From contig NZ_JBKBHX010000003.1 in NCBI RefSeq assembly GCF_046299575.1, positions 124,001-188,000 of the forward strand: a stretch of DNA of 64,000 bases, given 5' to 3'. The notes beneath the pieces were generated by a model. It ran no database searches, was not told where the DNA came from, and saw only the letters and a program-made list of their open reading frames with translations. The stretch is from Thermaurantimonas sp046299575 (GTDB lineage: Bacteria; Bacteroidota; Bacteroidia; Flavobacteriales; Schleiferiaceae). Shown one piece after another: positions 50,197 to 58,408 of the stretch (positions are counted from its first letter, which is position 1; the number at the start of each line of letters is the position of its first letter). The position numbers and the translations under genes are program-made.

Positions 50197-52023
50197 TTAT
50201 ACATGCCAATCAAGTGGCTTGCGCCAGATGCTGGAGAGAATCAATTCACGCATATAGAAGAATTCTTTCGGCATTTTGTCATACATGGTTTCAAATAGCT
50301 CCTGATGCGAGAGAATCTCCTTCTTCCACTCGTCGGTATCGATGCGCATCACTTCTTCAAACTGTTCTTGCGAATAGTCGAGGCCGGTCCAGTCGATGTC
50401 TTTGTATCGGGGCATCCAGCCGATAGGACTTTCTACAGCTGATGTCTGTCCGCTCGAACGCTGGAAGATCCACTTCAGCACGCGCATATTCTCACCGAAG
50501 CCTGGCCACAGGAATTGTCCGTCTTTACCCTTTCTAAACCAGTTTACAGCAAAAATTCTTGGCGGATTTTTCAGTTTGCGACCAAAATCGAGCCAGTGGT
50601 TGAAATAATCGGCCATGTGATAGCCGGCGAAAGGTAGCATCGCAAAGGGATCACGGCGCACCTTGCCAATCTGACCAAAAGCAGCGGCCGTCATCTCTGA
50701 ACCCATAGTAGCAGCAGTGTAAACGCCAAAATTCCAGTTAAAGGCTTGATAAACTAAGGGTACTGTATTGCTTCGGCGACCACCGAAAATGAAGGCTGAA
50801 ATAGGCACACCTTCCGGATTTTCCCACTCACTATCGATGGCTGGGTTTTGACTGGCAGCTACGGTGAAACGCGCATTGGGGTGTGCACAAGGCTCGCCCG
50901 ACTTTGGATCGTGCACTTGACCCTTCCAGTTAATAGTGCCTTCGGGCATAGGCCAACCGATGCCTTCCCACCATACATCGCCGTCAGGAGTTACCCCTAC
51001 ATTGGTAAAGATGGTGTTTTTACTGATGGTTGCCATCGCATTGGGGTTAGTAAGTGCACTGGTACCCGGTGCTACACCAAAGTAGCCGGATTCGGGATTG
51101 ATGGCGTATAATCTACCGTCTTTTCCTTCGCGAATCCAGGCAATGTCGTCGCCCACAGTTGTGACTTCCCAACCTTCGAGGCCTTTGGGTGGTATCAGCA
51201 TAGCGAAGTTGGTCTTGCCACAAGCACTCGGGAAGGCAGCAGCTACATATTTTTTTGAACCTTCAGGACTTTTAACTCCGAGTATAAGCATATGCTCTGC
51301 CAGCCAGCCTTCGTCGCGGCCCATTACTGAGGCAATGCGAAGGGCAAAACACTTTTTGCCCAACAGAGCGTTTCCTCCGTAACCTGATCCATAGGACCAA
51401 ATACTGCGCTCTTCAGGATAGTGCACTATGTATTTTACCTTAGGATTGCACGGCCACTTCGAATCCTCTTGTCCTGGTTCGAGGGGTGCACCGACCGTGT
51501 GAACGGCTTCTACAAAATCGCCATCAGTACCCAGCTTGTCGATTACAGCCTTGCCCATACGGGTCATGATGCGCATGTTTACCACCACATATTCGCTGTC
51601 GGTTATTTCGACTCCTATTTGCGATAGAGGTGAGTCAAGTGGCCCCATGCAGAAGGGAATTACATACATCGTGCGGCCGCGCATCGCTCCGGCAAAGAGA
51701 GGCTGCAAAGTGGCTTTCATTTCGGCAGGAGCTACCCAGTTATTAGTGGGGCCGGCGTCTTCTTGTCTGAGGCTGCATATAAAAGTGCGGTCTTCTACGC
51801 GAGCTACGTCTGATGGGTCAGAGAAGCAAGCATAGCTTCCAGGGCGCTTTTCTGGATTGAGGGGGATAAACGTCCCTTTCTTAACCAGGGCATCACACAT
51901 GGCCTGGTATTCCTCGTCCGATCCATCACACCAATGCACCCTGTCGGGTTTTAGCAGGTCTTGCATTTCCTTGACCCATTTGAGCAATTTCGTGTGTTTC
52001 ACATCTTTGGAATAGTCGCTCAT
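50197..52023 (-). CDS. pckG: Phosphoenolpyruvate carboxykinase (GTP)
   Basis: 608 residues, the length of the GTP-dependent class (the ATP class is about 540). It converts oxaloacetate and GTP to PEP, CO2 and GDP in gluconeogenesis, in the cytosol. Hallmarks: substrate loop SYGSGYGGNALLGKKCFALR, P-loop-like AAFPSACGKTNFAML with the reactive cysteine of the GTP class, metal motif VGDDIAWIREGKDGRLYAINPE, and FIFGGRRSNTVPLVYQAF. The upstream region has a 12-bp palindrome at 52127. Its terminator is at 50147. Many Bacteroidota carry the ATP enzyme instead, so this is a useful lineage trait. Confidence 0.97.
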   Translation of the reverse strand: MSDYSKDVKHTKLLKWVKEMQDLLKPDRVHWCDGSDEEYQAMCDALVKKGTFIPLNPEKRPGSYACFSDPSDVARVEDRTFICSLRQEDAGPTNNWVAPAEMKATLQPLFAGAMRGRTMYVIPFCMGPLDSPLSQIGVEITDSEYVVVNMRIMTRMGKAVIDKLGTDGDFVEAVHTVGAPLEPGQEDSKWPCNPKVKYIVHYPEERSIWSYGSGYGGNALLGKKCFALRIASVMGRDEGWLAEHMLILGVKSPEGSKKYVAAAFPSACGKTNFAMLIPPKGLEGWEVTTVGDDIAWIREGKDGRLYAINPESGYFGVAPGTSALTNPNAMATISKNTIFTNVGVTPDGDVWWEGIGWPMPEGTINWKGQVHDPKSGEPCAHPNARFTVAASQNPAIDSEWENPEGVPISAFIFGGRRSNTVPLVYQAFNWNFGVYTAATMGSEMTAAAFGQIGKVRRDPFAMLPFAGYHMADYFNHWLDFGRKLKNPPRIFAVNWFRKGKDGQFLWPGFGENMRVLKWIFQRSSGQTSAVESPIGWMPRYKDIDWTGLDYSQEQFEEVMRIDTDEWKKEILSHQELFETMYDKMPKEFFYMRELILSSIWRKPLDWHV

Positions 52024-52126
52024 TTTAATTGAATTAAGTTGAACTAATGTGGGTGCGAAAATAGAATGCCAATACGCAACTCTAATTTCCGGTGGCTAAA
52101 GTAAACCGCAATTTATCTGGTGTGAC

Positions 52127-52138
52127 TGACAATTGTCA
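52127..52138. promoter_or_regulatory. 12-bp perfect palindrome upstream of pckG
   Basis: TGACAATTGTCA, about 104 bp upstream of the pckG start codon in the 275-bp gap between pckG and the thioredoxin gene. It looks like a dimeric regulator site; the regulator is unknown and chance is possible in A/T-rich DNA. Confidence 0.3.
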
Positions 52139-52206
52139 ATTATACATATCCTTACAACGAAATGTAAGAGTACTTTACAGAAATTTCTTTTCTCTGATTT
52201 GGAAAT

Positions 52207-52245
52207 AAAATACTCCGAAATGATTATATCACTTCGGAGTATTTT
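52207..52245 (-). terminator. Terminator of the thioredoxin gene (bidirectional shape)
   Basis: A 13-bp perfect stem AAAATACTCCGAA (52207-52219) / TTCGGAGTATTTT (52233-52245), with further pairing inside the loop (TGAT/ATCA). A-runs and T-runs on both sides allow use in either direction. It lies 54 bp beyond the thioredoxin stop at 52299. Confidence 0.85.
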
Positions 52246-52298
52246 AAAATTGGTTAATTATACGAGAACTTCTACCTATAAAAACTCGAATAAGCGAA

Positions 52299-52667
52299 TT
52301 AAATCGCTTTCTTGTTCAGCAGTTGTTCGTCAATGGCTTTTTTGAAGATGCTTTTCGGGAGAGCTCCGGGCTGCATCATGGGCAAGCCTTCCATTGGAAT
52401 AAACAAAAAGGTTGGAATGCTCTGAATGCCAAATACAGCAGCAAGCTCGTCTTCTACCTCTGTATCTACCTTATATATGTCGATTTTACCGGCATATTCT
52501 TCTGATAGTTCTTCCAAAACAGGTGCTACCATGCGGCAGGGCGCACACCAATCGGCGTAGAAATCGATCAAAGCGGGCTTGTCGCCTTTGTATTTCCATT
52601 CAGTCTCTTTGGTGTAGTCAAAGATGTTTTCTTTAAATGCTTCGGTGGTGAGTTTTTTAGTCGGCAT
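52299..52667 (-). CDS. trxA: Thioredoxin
   Basis: 122 residues, a single thioredoxin domain. Active site WCAPC with C41 and C44 in DFYADWCAPCRM; cis-proline segment IQSIPTFLFIP; no signal peptide, so cytosolic. The N-terminus is about 15 residues longer than E. coli TrxA. It reduces protein disulfides using thioredoxin reductase. Flanked by strong terminators at 52207 and 52759, so it is probably its own transcription unit. Confidence 0.93.
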   Translation of the reverse strand: MPTKKLTTEAFKENIFDYTKETEWKYKGDKPALIDFYADWCAPCRMVAPVLEELSEEYAGKIDIYKVDTEVEDELAAVFGIQSIPTFLFIPMEGLPMMQPGALPKSIFKKAIDEQLLNKKAI

Positions 52668-52758
52668 AATTTGTTAAAAATTTGTGCAAAGGACTTACAA
52701 TATTTCCGATAAATCAGGTAATTTGAGTTACGCAGGGCACGTATTACATTCTTCTTAA

Positions 52759-52787
52759 CAAAAAAAAGCGGCCTCACGCAGAGGCCG
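52759..52787 (-). terminator. Rho-independent terminator of the membrane pyrophosphatase gene
   Basis: CGGCCTC (52769-52775) / GAGGCCG (52781-52787) with loop ACGCA, followed on the minus strand by a long T-run (A at 52759-52767 on plus). It lies 29 bp past the stop at 52816. Confidence 0.9.
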
Positions 52788-52815
52788 ACTCATTGTTTGA
52801 TTTAAAATTCAAAAA

Positions 52816-55323
52816 TTATTGAGCAACAGTAATTTGTACTTCATGTAAAATGGCCCCGTCGTAGCGGGCTGTAACGCGAGCCGCCACGGGGTCTTTGTCT
52901 TTGTAGAGGCTGATGAAACCTTTCATGTCTGACACGTTAGGATCTTCGGCTGAGCGTACAATGATGCTTGATACGAAGAGCACCTTAGATGGTGTTTGAA
53001 TGCTGGTAGCTGATTCTATTACCTCTCTATCGAGGTAGAGATCCACCTTTCTTAGTGTTCCGTCTTCATTCTGTTCGATTATCGCATTTCGAACTGGGAT
53101 AGAAAAACTTCCGCGATTTGGTATATTGAGTATTGCATCAGGATGTGGCTGCTCAGCTGGCATGGTAGCTTCCAGTTGAACTGCAGATTCGGTTATGTCA
53201 GGCACCTGGTGTTGATCTTTTACAGCTATATGAGGAGCGATCACCAGCGATACGATGCTCATGAGTTTGATAAGGATGTTCATCGATGGGCCTGAAGTGT
53301 CTTTAAAAGGATCACCTACAGTATCACCTGTTACGGAAGCCTTATGCGGTTCAGACTTTTTATAGTACACCTGACCATTGATTTCTACACCTTTTTCAAA
53401 AGATTTCTTGGCATTATCCCAGGCACCACCGGCATTAGATTGAAACATACCCATCAGCACACCCGATACGGTAACACCGGCCAGCATGCCGCCCAGCACT
53501 TCGGGTCCGAAGGCATAGCCAATAATTACGGGTACGATCAAAGCAATAGCCCCCGGAGCAATCATTTCGCGAATAGATGCCTTGGTAGAAATTTCTACAC
53601 AGCGCTCGTATTCCGGACGTGCCTTATACTCCATAATGCCAGGAATTTCACGGAATTGACGGCGCACTTCGTTTACCATGTCCATCGCTGCACGACCAAC
53701 TGCTGCTATGGCCAATGAAGAAAAGATAAATGGAATCATACCGCCGATAAACAGCCCTGCAAGCACATCGGCTTTGTAAATATTGATGGCATTGATGCCG
53801 GCCACTCCCACAAAGGCAGCAAACAAAGCAAGTGATGTAAGAGCGGCAGAAGCAATGGCAAAACCTTTACCGGTAGCTGCTGTGGTATTTCCAACTGCAT
53901 CGAGTATATCAGTGCGGTGCCGTACTTCTTCCGGAAGCTGACTCATTTCTGCTATACCACCAGCATTATCTGCTATGGGTCCAAAAGCATCTATGGCCAA
54001 CTGCATGGCGGTAGTAGCCATCATACCTGCAGCGGCAATACCCACCCCATACAAGCCGGCAAGCTGATATGAACCATAGATACCGGCCGCCAGTACGATG
54101 ATCGGCAAAACGGTACTTTCCATTCCGACAGAAAGACCACCGATAATGTTTGTAGCGTGTCCGGTAGCTGATTGCTTTACAATCGAATTTACCGGGCGCT
54201 TACCCATTGACGTATAATATTCAGTGATGACGCTCATCAAAGCACCTACGATCAGACCTAATATAATGGAGTAGAATACGTGTATGTTGGTAAATGCATA
54301 CCCGCGAATTTCCATCTGCTCTGGCAAGATGTACTTCACAGCAAAGTAGGAAGCGATGGCAGTGAGTACAATTGAGCCCCAGTTACCTAAGTTAAGCGCT
54401 TTTTGTACATTGCCTTTATCGTCAGAGATGCGCACCAACTGCATACCCACTATAGAGAAAAGCAGCCCAAGGCCTGCGAGTATCATCGGTAGCACCACAG
54501 GAGCGATTCCTCCGAAGTCGTCATTTGAAACTATTTCTCTACCCAACACCATAGTTGCTAGGATAGTAGCCACATACGACCCAAAAAGGTCTGCTCCCAT
54601 ACCGGCTACATCGCCCACATTATCGCCTACGTTGTCGGCTATGGTCGCAGGGTTGCGCACGTCGTCTTCGGGTATGCCAGCCTCTACTTTACCGACCAAG
54701 TCGGCACCTACGTCAGCAGCCTTAGTGTAAATACCACCACCTACACGAGCAAAAAGCGCTATTGATTCGGCGCCAAGAGAGAAGCCCGCTAGTACTTCAA
54801 GGGCAGTAGCCATTTCGTCGCCGTTCACATTGCCACCAACACTTACGACATATATGTAGTAAAACACGATAAACAATCCACCTAAACCGAGTACGGCAAG
54901 GCTAGCCACACCTATGCCCATCACGCTTCCGCCGGTAAAGGAAACTTTAAGTGCCTTAGCCAATCCGCTGCGGGCGGCTTGCGTAGTGCGCACATTGGCT
55001 TTAGTAGCTATGCGCATACCGATGTAACCTGCTGTGGCTGAGAAAACAGCTCCAATTATGAATGCAATCGCAATTACCGGGCTGGAGTTGTGCGTTTGAG
55101 TACCCAACCATGCGAGCAGCAGCATAGCGATAGCGGCAAAGTAGCCAAGTATTTTCCACTCAGCTTTTAGAAAAGCCATAGCACCACTGGCAATGTAACT
55201 GGCTAAATCGCGCATTTTTTGTTCTCCGGCATCTTGTTTTTCGACCCAGGAAGATTTAACCAACATCGCAATGAGCCCAACGACGCCCATTAACGGAACT
55301 AAATACAGTATTGAATGCATCAT
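52816..55323 (-). CDS. hppA: Membrane-bound ion-translocating pyrophosphatase with C-terminal extension
   Basis: 835 residues; the usual length is about 660-770. Around 16 membrane helices. The PPi/Mg site is clear: DVGADLVGKVEAGIPEDDVRNP, NPATIADNVGDNVGDVAGMGADL, then GPIADNAGGIAEMSQLP and GDTVGDPFKDTSGPSMNILIK near the end of the core. The motif GNTTAATGKGFA has Ala where K+-independent enzymes have Lys, so K+-dependence is predicted. After the last helix (about residue 715) follows an extra domain of about 110 residues with a beta-rich pattern, unlike the standard enzyme. Whether H+ or Na+ is pumped cannot be decided here. Promoter-like -7 box at 55363. Confidence 0.95.
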   Translation of the reverse strand: MMHSILYLVPLMGVVGLIAMLVKSSWVEKQDAGEQKMRDLASYIASGAMAFLKAEWKILGYFAAIAMLLLAWLGTQTHNSSPVIAIAFIIGAVFSATAGYIGMRIATKANVRTTQAARSGLAKALKVSFTGGSVMGIGVASLAVLGLGGLFIVFYYIYVVSVGGNVNGDEMATALEVLAGFSLGAESIALFARVGGGIYTKAADVGADLVGKVEAGIPEDDVRNPATIADNVGDNVGDVAGMGADLFGSYVATILATMVLGREIVSNDDFGGIAPVVLPMILAGLGLLFSIVGMQLVRISDDKGNVQKALNLGNWGSIVLTAIASYFAVKYILPEQMEIRGYAFTNIHVFYSIILGLIVGALMSVITEYYTSMGKRPVNSIVKQSATGHATNIIGGLSVGMESTVLPIIVLAAGIYGSYQLAGLYGVGIAAAGMMATTAMQLAIDAFGPIADNAGGIAEMSQLPEEVRHRTDILDAVGNTTAATGKGFAIASAALTSLALFAAFVGVAGINAINIYKADVLAGLFIGGMIPFIFSSLAIAAVGRAAMDMVNEVRRQFREIPGIMEYKARPEYERCVEISTKASIREMIAPGAIALIVPVIIGYAFGPEVLGGMLAGVTVSGVLMGMFQSNAGGAWDNAKKSFEKGVEINGQVYYKKSEPHKASVTGDTVGDPFKDTSGPSMNILIKLMSIVSLVIAPHIAVKDQHQVPDITESAVQLEATMPAEQPHPDAILNIPNRGSFSIPVRNAIIEQNEDGTLRKVDLYLDREVIESATSIQTPSKVLFVSSIIVRSAEDPNVSDMKGFISLYKDKDPVAARVTARYDGAILHEVQITVAQ

Positions 55324-55362
55324 AATAGTCTGATTTTCAAATCTTTCTTAAAAAAACGGCTG

Positions 55363-55370
55363 CAAATGTA
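55363..55370 (-). promoter_or_regulatory. -7 box of hppA
   Basis: Minus-strand TACATTTG matches TAnnTTTG exactly, 40 nt upstream of the ATG at 55323. It predicts a leader of about 30 nt. No clear -33 TTG. Confidence 0.45.
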
Positions 55371-55416
55371 ATGCAGAAAGGCTTGTTAAAACATCATTGG
55401 TAATGCGCTTTGTTAA

Positions 55417-55438
55417 AAAGATCCCTACATGGATCTTT
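55417..55438 (-). terminator. Terminator overlapping the stop of the FecR-like gene
   Basis: AAAGATCC (55417-55424) / GGATCTTT (55431-55438), loop CTACAT, followed on the minus strand by a T-run. The right arm overlaps the stop codon at 55437-55439. Confidence 0.75.
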
Positions 55439-56711
55439 AAAAGGTATTGCGAGGTATTATTTTAAAAGCCTTAATATTAACTCCATCCACCGGTGGTAAT
55501 TTCCCTTCGGGATAGCGATCCATAAAATTATTAAAGCCTTTTTTTACGACGTAAACAGCCAGGGCATCGCCCAGATTGGTGTAAATTTCAAAATATCCAT
55601 CCGGATCGATGGGAGTATTAAAGTCGTCGATCAAGGGTTGAATCCACCAATAATCGGTGCGCGAAAAGAGCACTACATCGTGCTCTGCCGGTGAATATCC
55701 CCGAATGAAACCGCCGGCTATCATCACATCCCGATAGGGCATAAAGCCTACATATATTCCCTGTGAAGTAGCCTGTTTTTCTAAATGGCGGAAATAATTG
55801 TTGTTAATGTCTATTTCAACTCCATCGCTCCATTTGCTCTTCAGACCTCTGATATCTTCGGCATATACGCGTGCCAAATAGGGATTGGGCTCGATATTTC
55901 TTATCCGCATGCCAGTGTTGTTGGTGTAATAACTAATGCCCACCGCAGTGCGTTGGTTTGTCGGTAGAAACTCCAGGCGGTATTTCACTGCACCGTAAGT
56001 TGGTGTCCATATCACATCAAAGCCTTTCTTCAAAATGGCTTTTTGGATTTTTTCTCCGTTTTTGGGCGTTCTTATTTGGGGTGGATCGGGCAAATCCACA
56101 ATTTGAGGAGCCTCGCCAGAAGGCGGAATAATAGCCGCTTTACCACTTTCGATTACATAATCGCCAGAGGCATTCTTCAGCGTGTGATCGCCGGCATAAC
56201 TCGAAAACAAGGTTGATTCACCTCCAGACTTTTGCGTGATACCTGTCTCAATATAAGGTGCAGCTGCTTTATTCGATTGAAGCAATACCTCGCCACCGCT
56301 GTATTTAATTTTTCCTGTAGAAAAGGCTAAATCAGCATCCAAGGTGTAGCGCACATCTCCTTTGATCAGATACAGTGCACCTTTACCGTCATTGGTCTGC
56401 TCAAGCCACACTTCACATTCGTCGATAAGCTCGATTTTGCTTTTTGGATTAATTACCAATGCTGCCTCGGTACCAGCAGGTATGCGAATGCGATCACCCC
56501 AATAAATGTCGTCTCCATTGCGCACGGGCTCCCAATCTTCCTTATTAGATCTCAAAACCTCTACCTGATCCGAGTTGCACACCAAGGTAGTTTTAAGATT
56601 AATTAAGCTTACGGGCTCCTTGGGTTTACGTAGGTAGAAATACCAATAAATTCCAAAACCCACCGCAATCAGCAAGATCAGAATGGAAAAAAAACTTACA
56701 AGTCTTTTCAT
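55437..56711 (-). CDS. FecR-domain-like single-pass membrane protein
   Basis: 424 residues. One N-terminal membrane helix (LVSFFSILILLIAVGFGIYWYFYL), then a periplasmic part. Residues about 45-190 resemble a FecR-type beta-sandwich (GDDIYWGDRIRIPAGTEAALVI, EVWLEQTNDGKGALYLIKGDVRYTL, FSTGKIKYSGGEVLLQS). A second region has a fibronectin-like pattern with VIWTPTYGAVKYRLEFLP. No sigma-factor gene is adjacent, so an anti-sigma role is not supported; it may sense or scaffold at the envelope. A -7 box lies at 56776. Function unknown. Confidence 0.7.
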   Translation of the reverse strand: MKRLVSFFSILILLIAVGFGIYWYFYLRKPKEPVSLINLKTTLVCNSDQVEVLRSNKEDWEPVRNGDDIYWGDRIRIPAGTEAALVINPKSKIELIDECEVWLEQTNDGKGALYLIKGDVRYTLDADLAFSTGKIKYSGGEVLLQSNKAAAPYIETGITQKSGGESTLFSSYAGDHTLKNASGDYVIESGKAAIIPPSGEAPQIVDLPDPPQIRTPKNGEKIQKAILKKGFDVIWTPTYGAVKYRLEFLPTNQRTAVGISYYTNNTGMRIRNIEPNPYLARVYAEDIRGLKSKWSDGVEIDINNNYFRHLEKQATSQGIYVGFMPYRDVMIAGGFIRGYSPAEHDVVLFSRTDYWWIQPLIDDFNTPIDPDGYFEIYTNLGDALAVYVVKKGFNNFMDRYPEGKLPPVDGVNIKAFKIIPRNTF

Positions 56712-56775
56712 GTGTGTTTTTGTAATAATGAAGTTAAATAGTGAGTAGAGCTTGTAAGTGTTTGACTTTCGCCGT

Positions 56776-56783
56776 CAAAAGTA
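56776..56783 (-). promoter_or_regulatory. -7 box of the FecR-like gene
   Basis: Minus-strand TACTTTTG matches TAnnTTTG exactly, about 65 nt upstream of the start at 56711. No clear -33 element. Confidence 0.4.
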
Positions 56784-56803
56784 ATGTTTTTAATGTAACA
56801 GAT

Positions 56804-58345
56804 TTACGGAGTGTAATACAAGGAAACTCCGGGACCAATCGGCAGGCCAGTGACGATCCACACGATTAGGAGTAGGACCCAGCCAATCAGAAACAACACG
56901 GAATACGGCAACATGAGTGATATAACCGTTCCGATTCCGGCTTTGGGCTGATATCGCTGAATGAATGCGACTATCAGAGCAAAGTAGCTCATCATCGGGC
57001 TAATAATGTTTGTGACTGAGTCGCCAATGCGATAAGCTACCTGCGTAAATTCTGGAGAATACCCCAACAGCATGAGCATGGGTATAAAAACAGGGGCCAT
57101 GATAGCCCACTTAGCTGATGCTGAACCCATTACCAGATTGATTAAGGCCGACAATACTATGAAGGGCACCATGATAAATACTGCCATTAGCAATTTGTTT
57201 TCAAGCCCCAAGGAACCAATAAGGGCTTTTAGTCCTTCAGCTCCCTTAACGGCGGAAATTAGACCGAGATTCGTCCAATTAAAATACGCTACAAACTGCG
57301 CTGCAAAAAATACAAGAACGATATACGACCCAAGAGTTTCCATTGATTTTGACATGCCTTTCATCACATCAGCATCGCTTTTTATGGTGCCAGCGCCTAT
57401 TCCGTAAGCTATTCCCATGATTCCAGCACTTAAAAATACCAACGCGACGATGCCATGCATAAAGGGCGACTTTAGCACACTGCCATCTGCCCCGCGCAGC
57501 ACTCCATTTTCTGGCAAAATACCCATAAGAATTAACGCTGTGAAAACAATAAAAGCCACCAAAGCATACTTCAAGCCCCGGCGCTCTGATGTATTCAGAT
57601 GCTCTATTTTGTCTTGATTTTGAACTTGATAATCTTTACCTAATCTGGGTTCTACAATCTTCTCAGTTACAAAAGTTCCCAAAAAAGAGATCAAAACAGT
57701 AGAAAATGCCATAAAGTAATAATTGCAGGCAGGATTTACCACGTAATTTTTATCGATGATGCGTGCAGCCTCTTCAGAAAGCCCTGCCAACAGCGGATCA
57801 ATTGTACCCAGCAACAAGTTGGCACTGTACCCACCCGATACACCCGCAAAAGCAGCTGCAAGACCAGCTAGCGGATGACGCCCGGCCGACTGAAAAATAA
57901 TGGCTGCCAGCGGCACCAACAGTACATACCCAACTTCGCTGGCTGTATTGCTAAGCACTCCTGCAAATACAACAACAAAAGTGAGCAACTTCGGGGGCGA
58001 TGACAAAACAATTTTTCTCAAAACCACACCTATCAATCCGCTGCCTTCAGCAATACCAATCCCCAGCAAAGCAACGAGCACCGTACCCAATGGAGCAAAG
58101 CCCGTAAAATTGGTAACCATCTTAGTCAGGATCATGTCTAATCCTTCCCTGGAGATCAGATTTACTGGCTTAATGATGGATCCATTGCCGGGATGCACCA
58201 CTTCAATGTGAAAAAAACTAACCACTGCTGACAGGACCACAACAATAACAGCAAAAAGAAAAAACAATGTAGCCGGATGTGGTAAAGCATTGCCTGCCCG
58301 CTCGATTAAGGCCAAAAAGCGATCAACGCGTGAAGATTTTGTCAT
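56804..58345 (-). CDS. AbgT family transporter
   Basis: 513 residues with about 11-13 membrane helices (HPATLFFLFAVIVVVLSAVVSFF, LLTFVVVFAGVLSNTASEVGYVLL, PLAGLAAAFAGVSGGYSANLL, LINLVMGSASAKWAIMAPVFIP). The motifs SNTASEVGYV, AGVSGGYSANL and GSASAKWAIMAPVF are AbgT hallmarks. Members import p-aminobenzoyl-glutamate in E. coli or export sulfonamides/p-aminobenzoate in Alcanivorax and Neisseria (MtrF). Direction and substrate cannot be decided here. Divergent from the carotenoid operon, with 63 bp between start codons. Confidence 0.93.
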   Translation of the reverse strand: MTKSSRVDRFLALIERAGNALPHPATLFFLFAVIVVVLSAVVSFFHIEVVHPGNGSIIKPVNLISREGLDMILTKMVTNFTGFAPLGTVLVALLGIGIAEGSGLIGVVLRKIVLSSPPKLLTFVVVFAGVLSNTASEVGYVLLVPLAAIIFQSAGRHPLAGLAAAFAGVSGGYSANLLLGTIDPLLAGLSEEAARIIDKNYVVNPACNYYFMAFSTVLISFLGTFVTEKIVEPRLGKDYQVQNQDKIEHLNTSERRGLKYALVAFIVFTALILMGILPENGVLRGADGSVLKSPFMHGIVALVFLSAGIMGIAYGIGAGTIKSDADVMKGMSKSMETLGSYIVLVFFAAQFVAYFNWTNLGLISAVKGAEGLKALIGSLGLENKLLMAVFIMVPFIVLSALINLVMGSASAKWAIMAPVFIPMLMLLGYSPEFTQVAYRIGDSVTNIISPMMSYFALIVAFIQRYQPKAGIGTVISLMLPYSVLFLIGWVLLLIVWIVTGLPIGPGVSLYYTP

Positions 58346-58408
58346 TAAAAAATGCTTTTTAAGCAGGCGAAAATAAACTTAACCTTTGTACCCCGCGTAT
58401 TCTGAAAT

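Noticed and set aside
55437..56711. Anti-sigma factor FecR
   Set aside because: Only a FecR-like periplasmic sandwich is seen; no cytosolic anti-sigma domain and no neighbouring ECF sigma gene.
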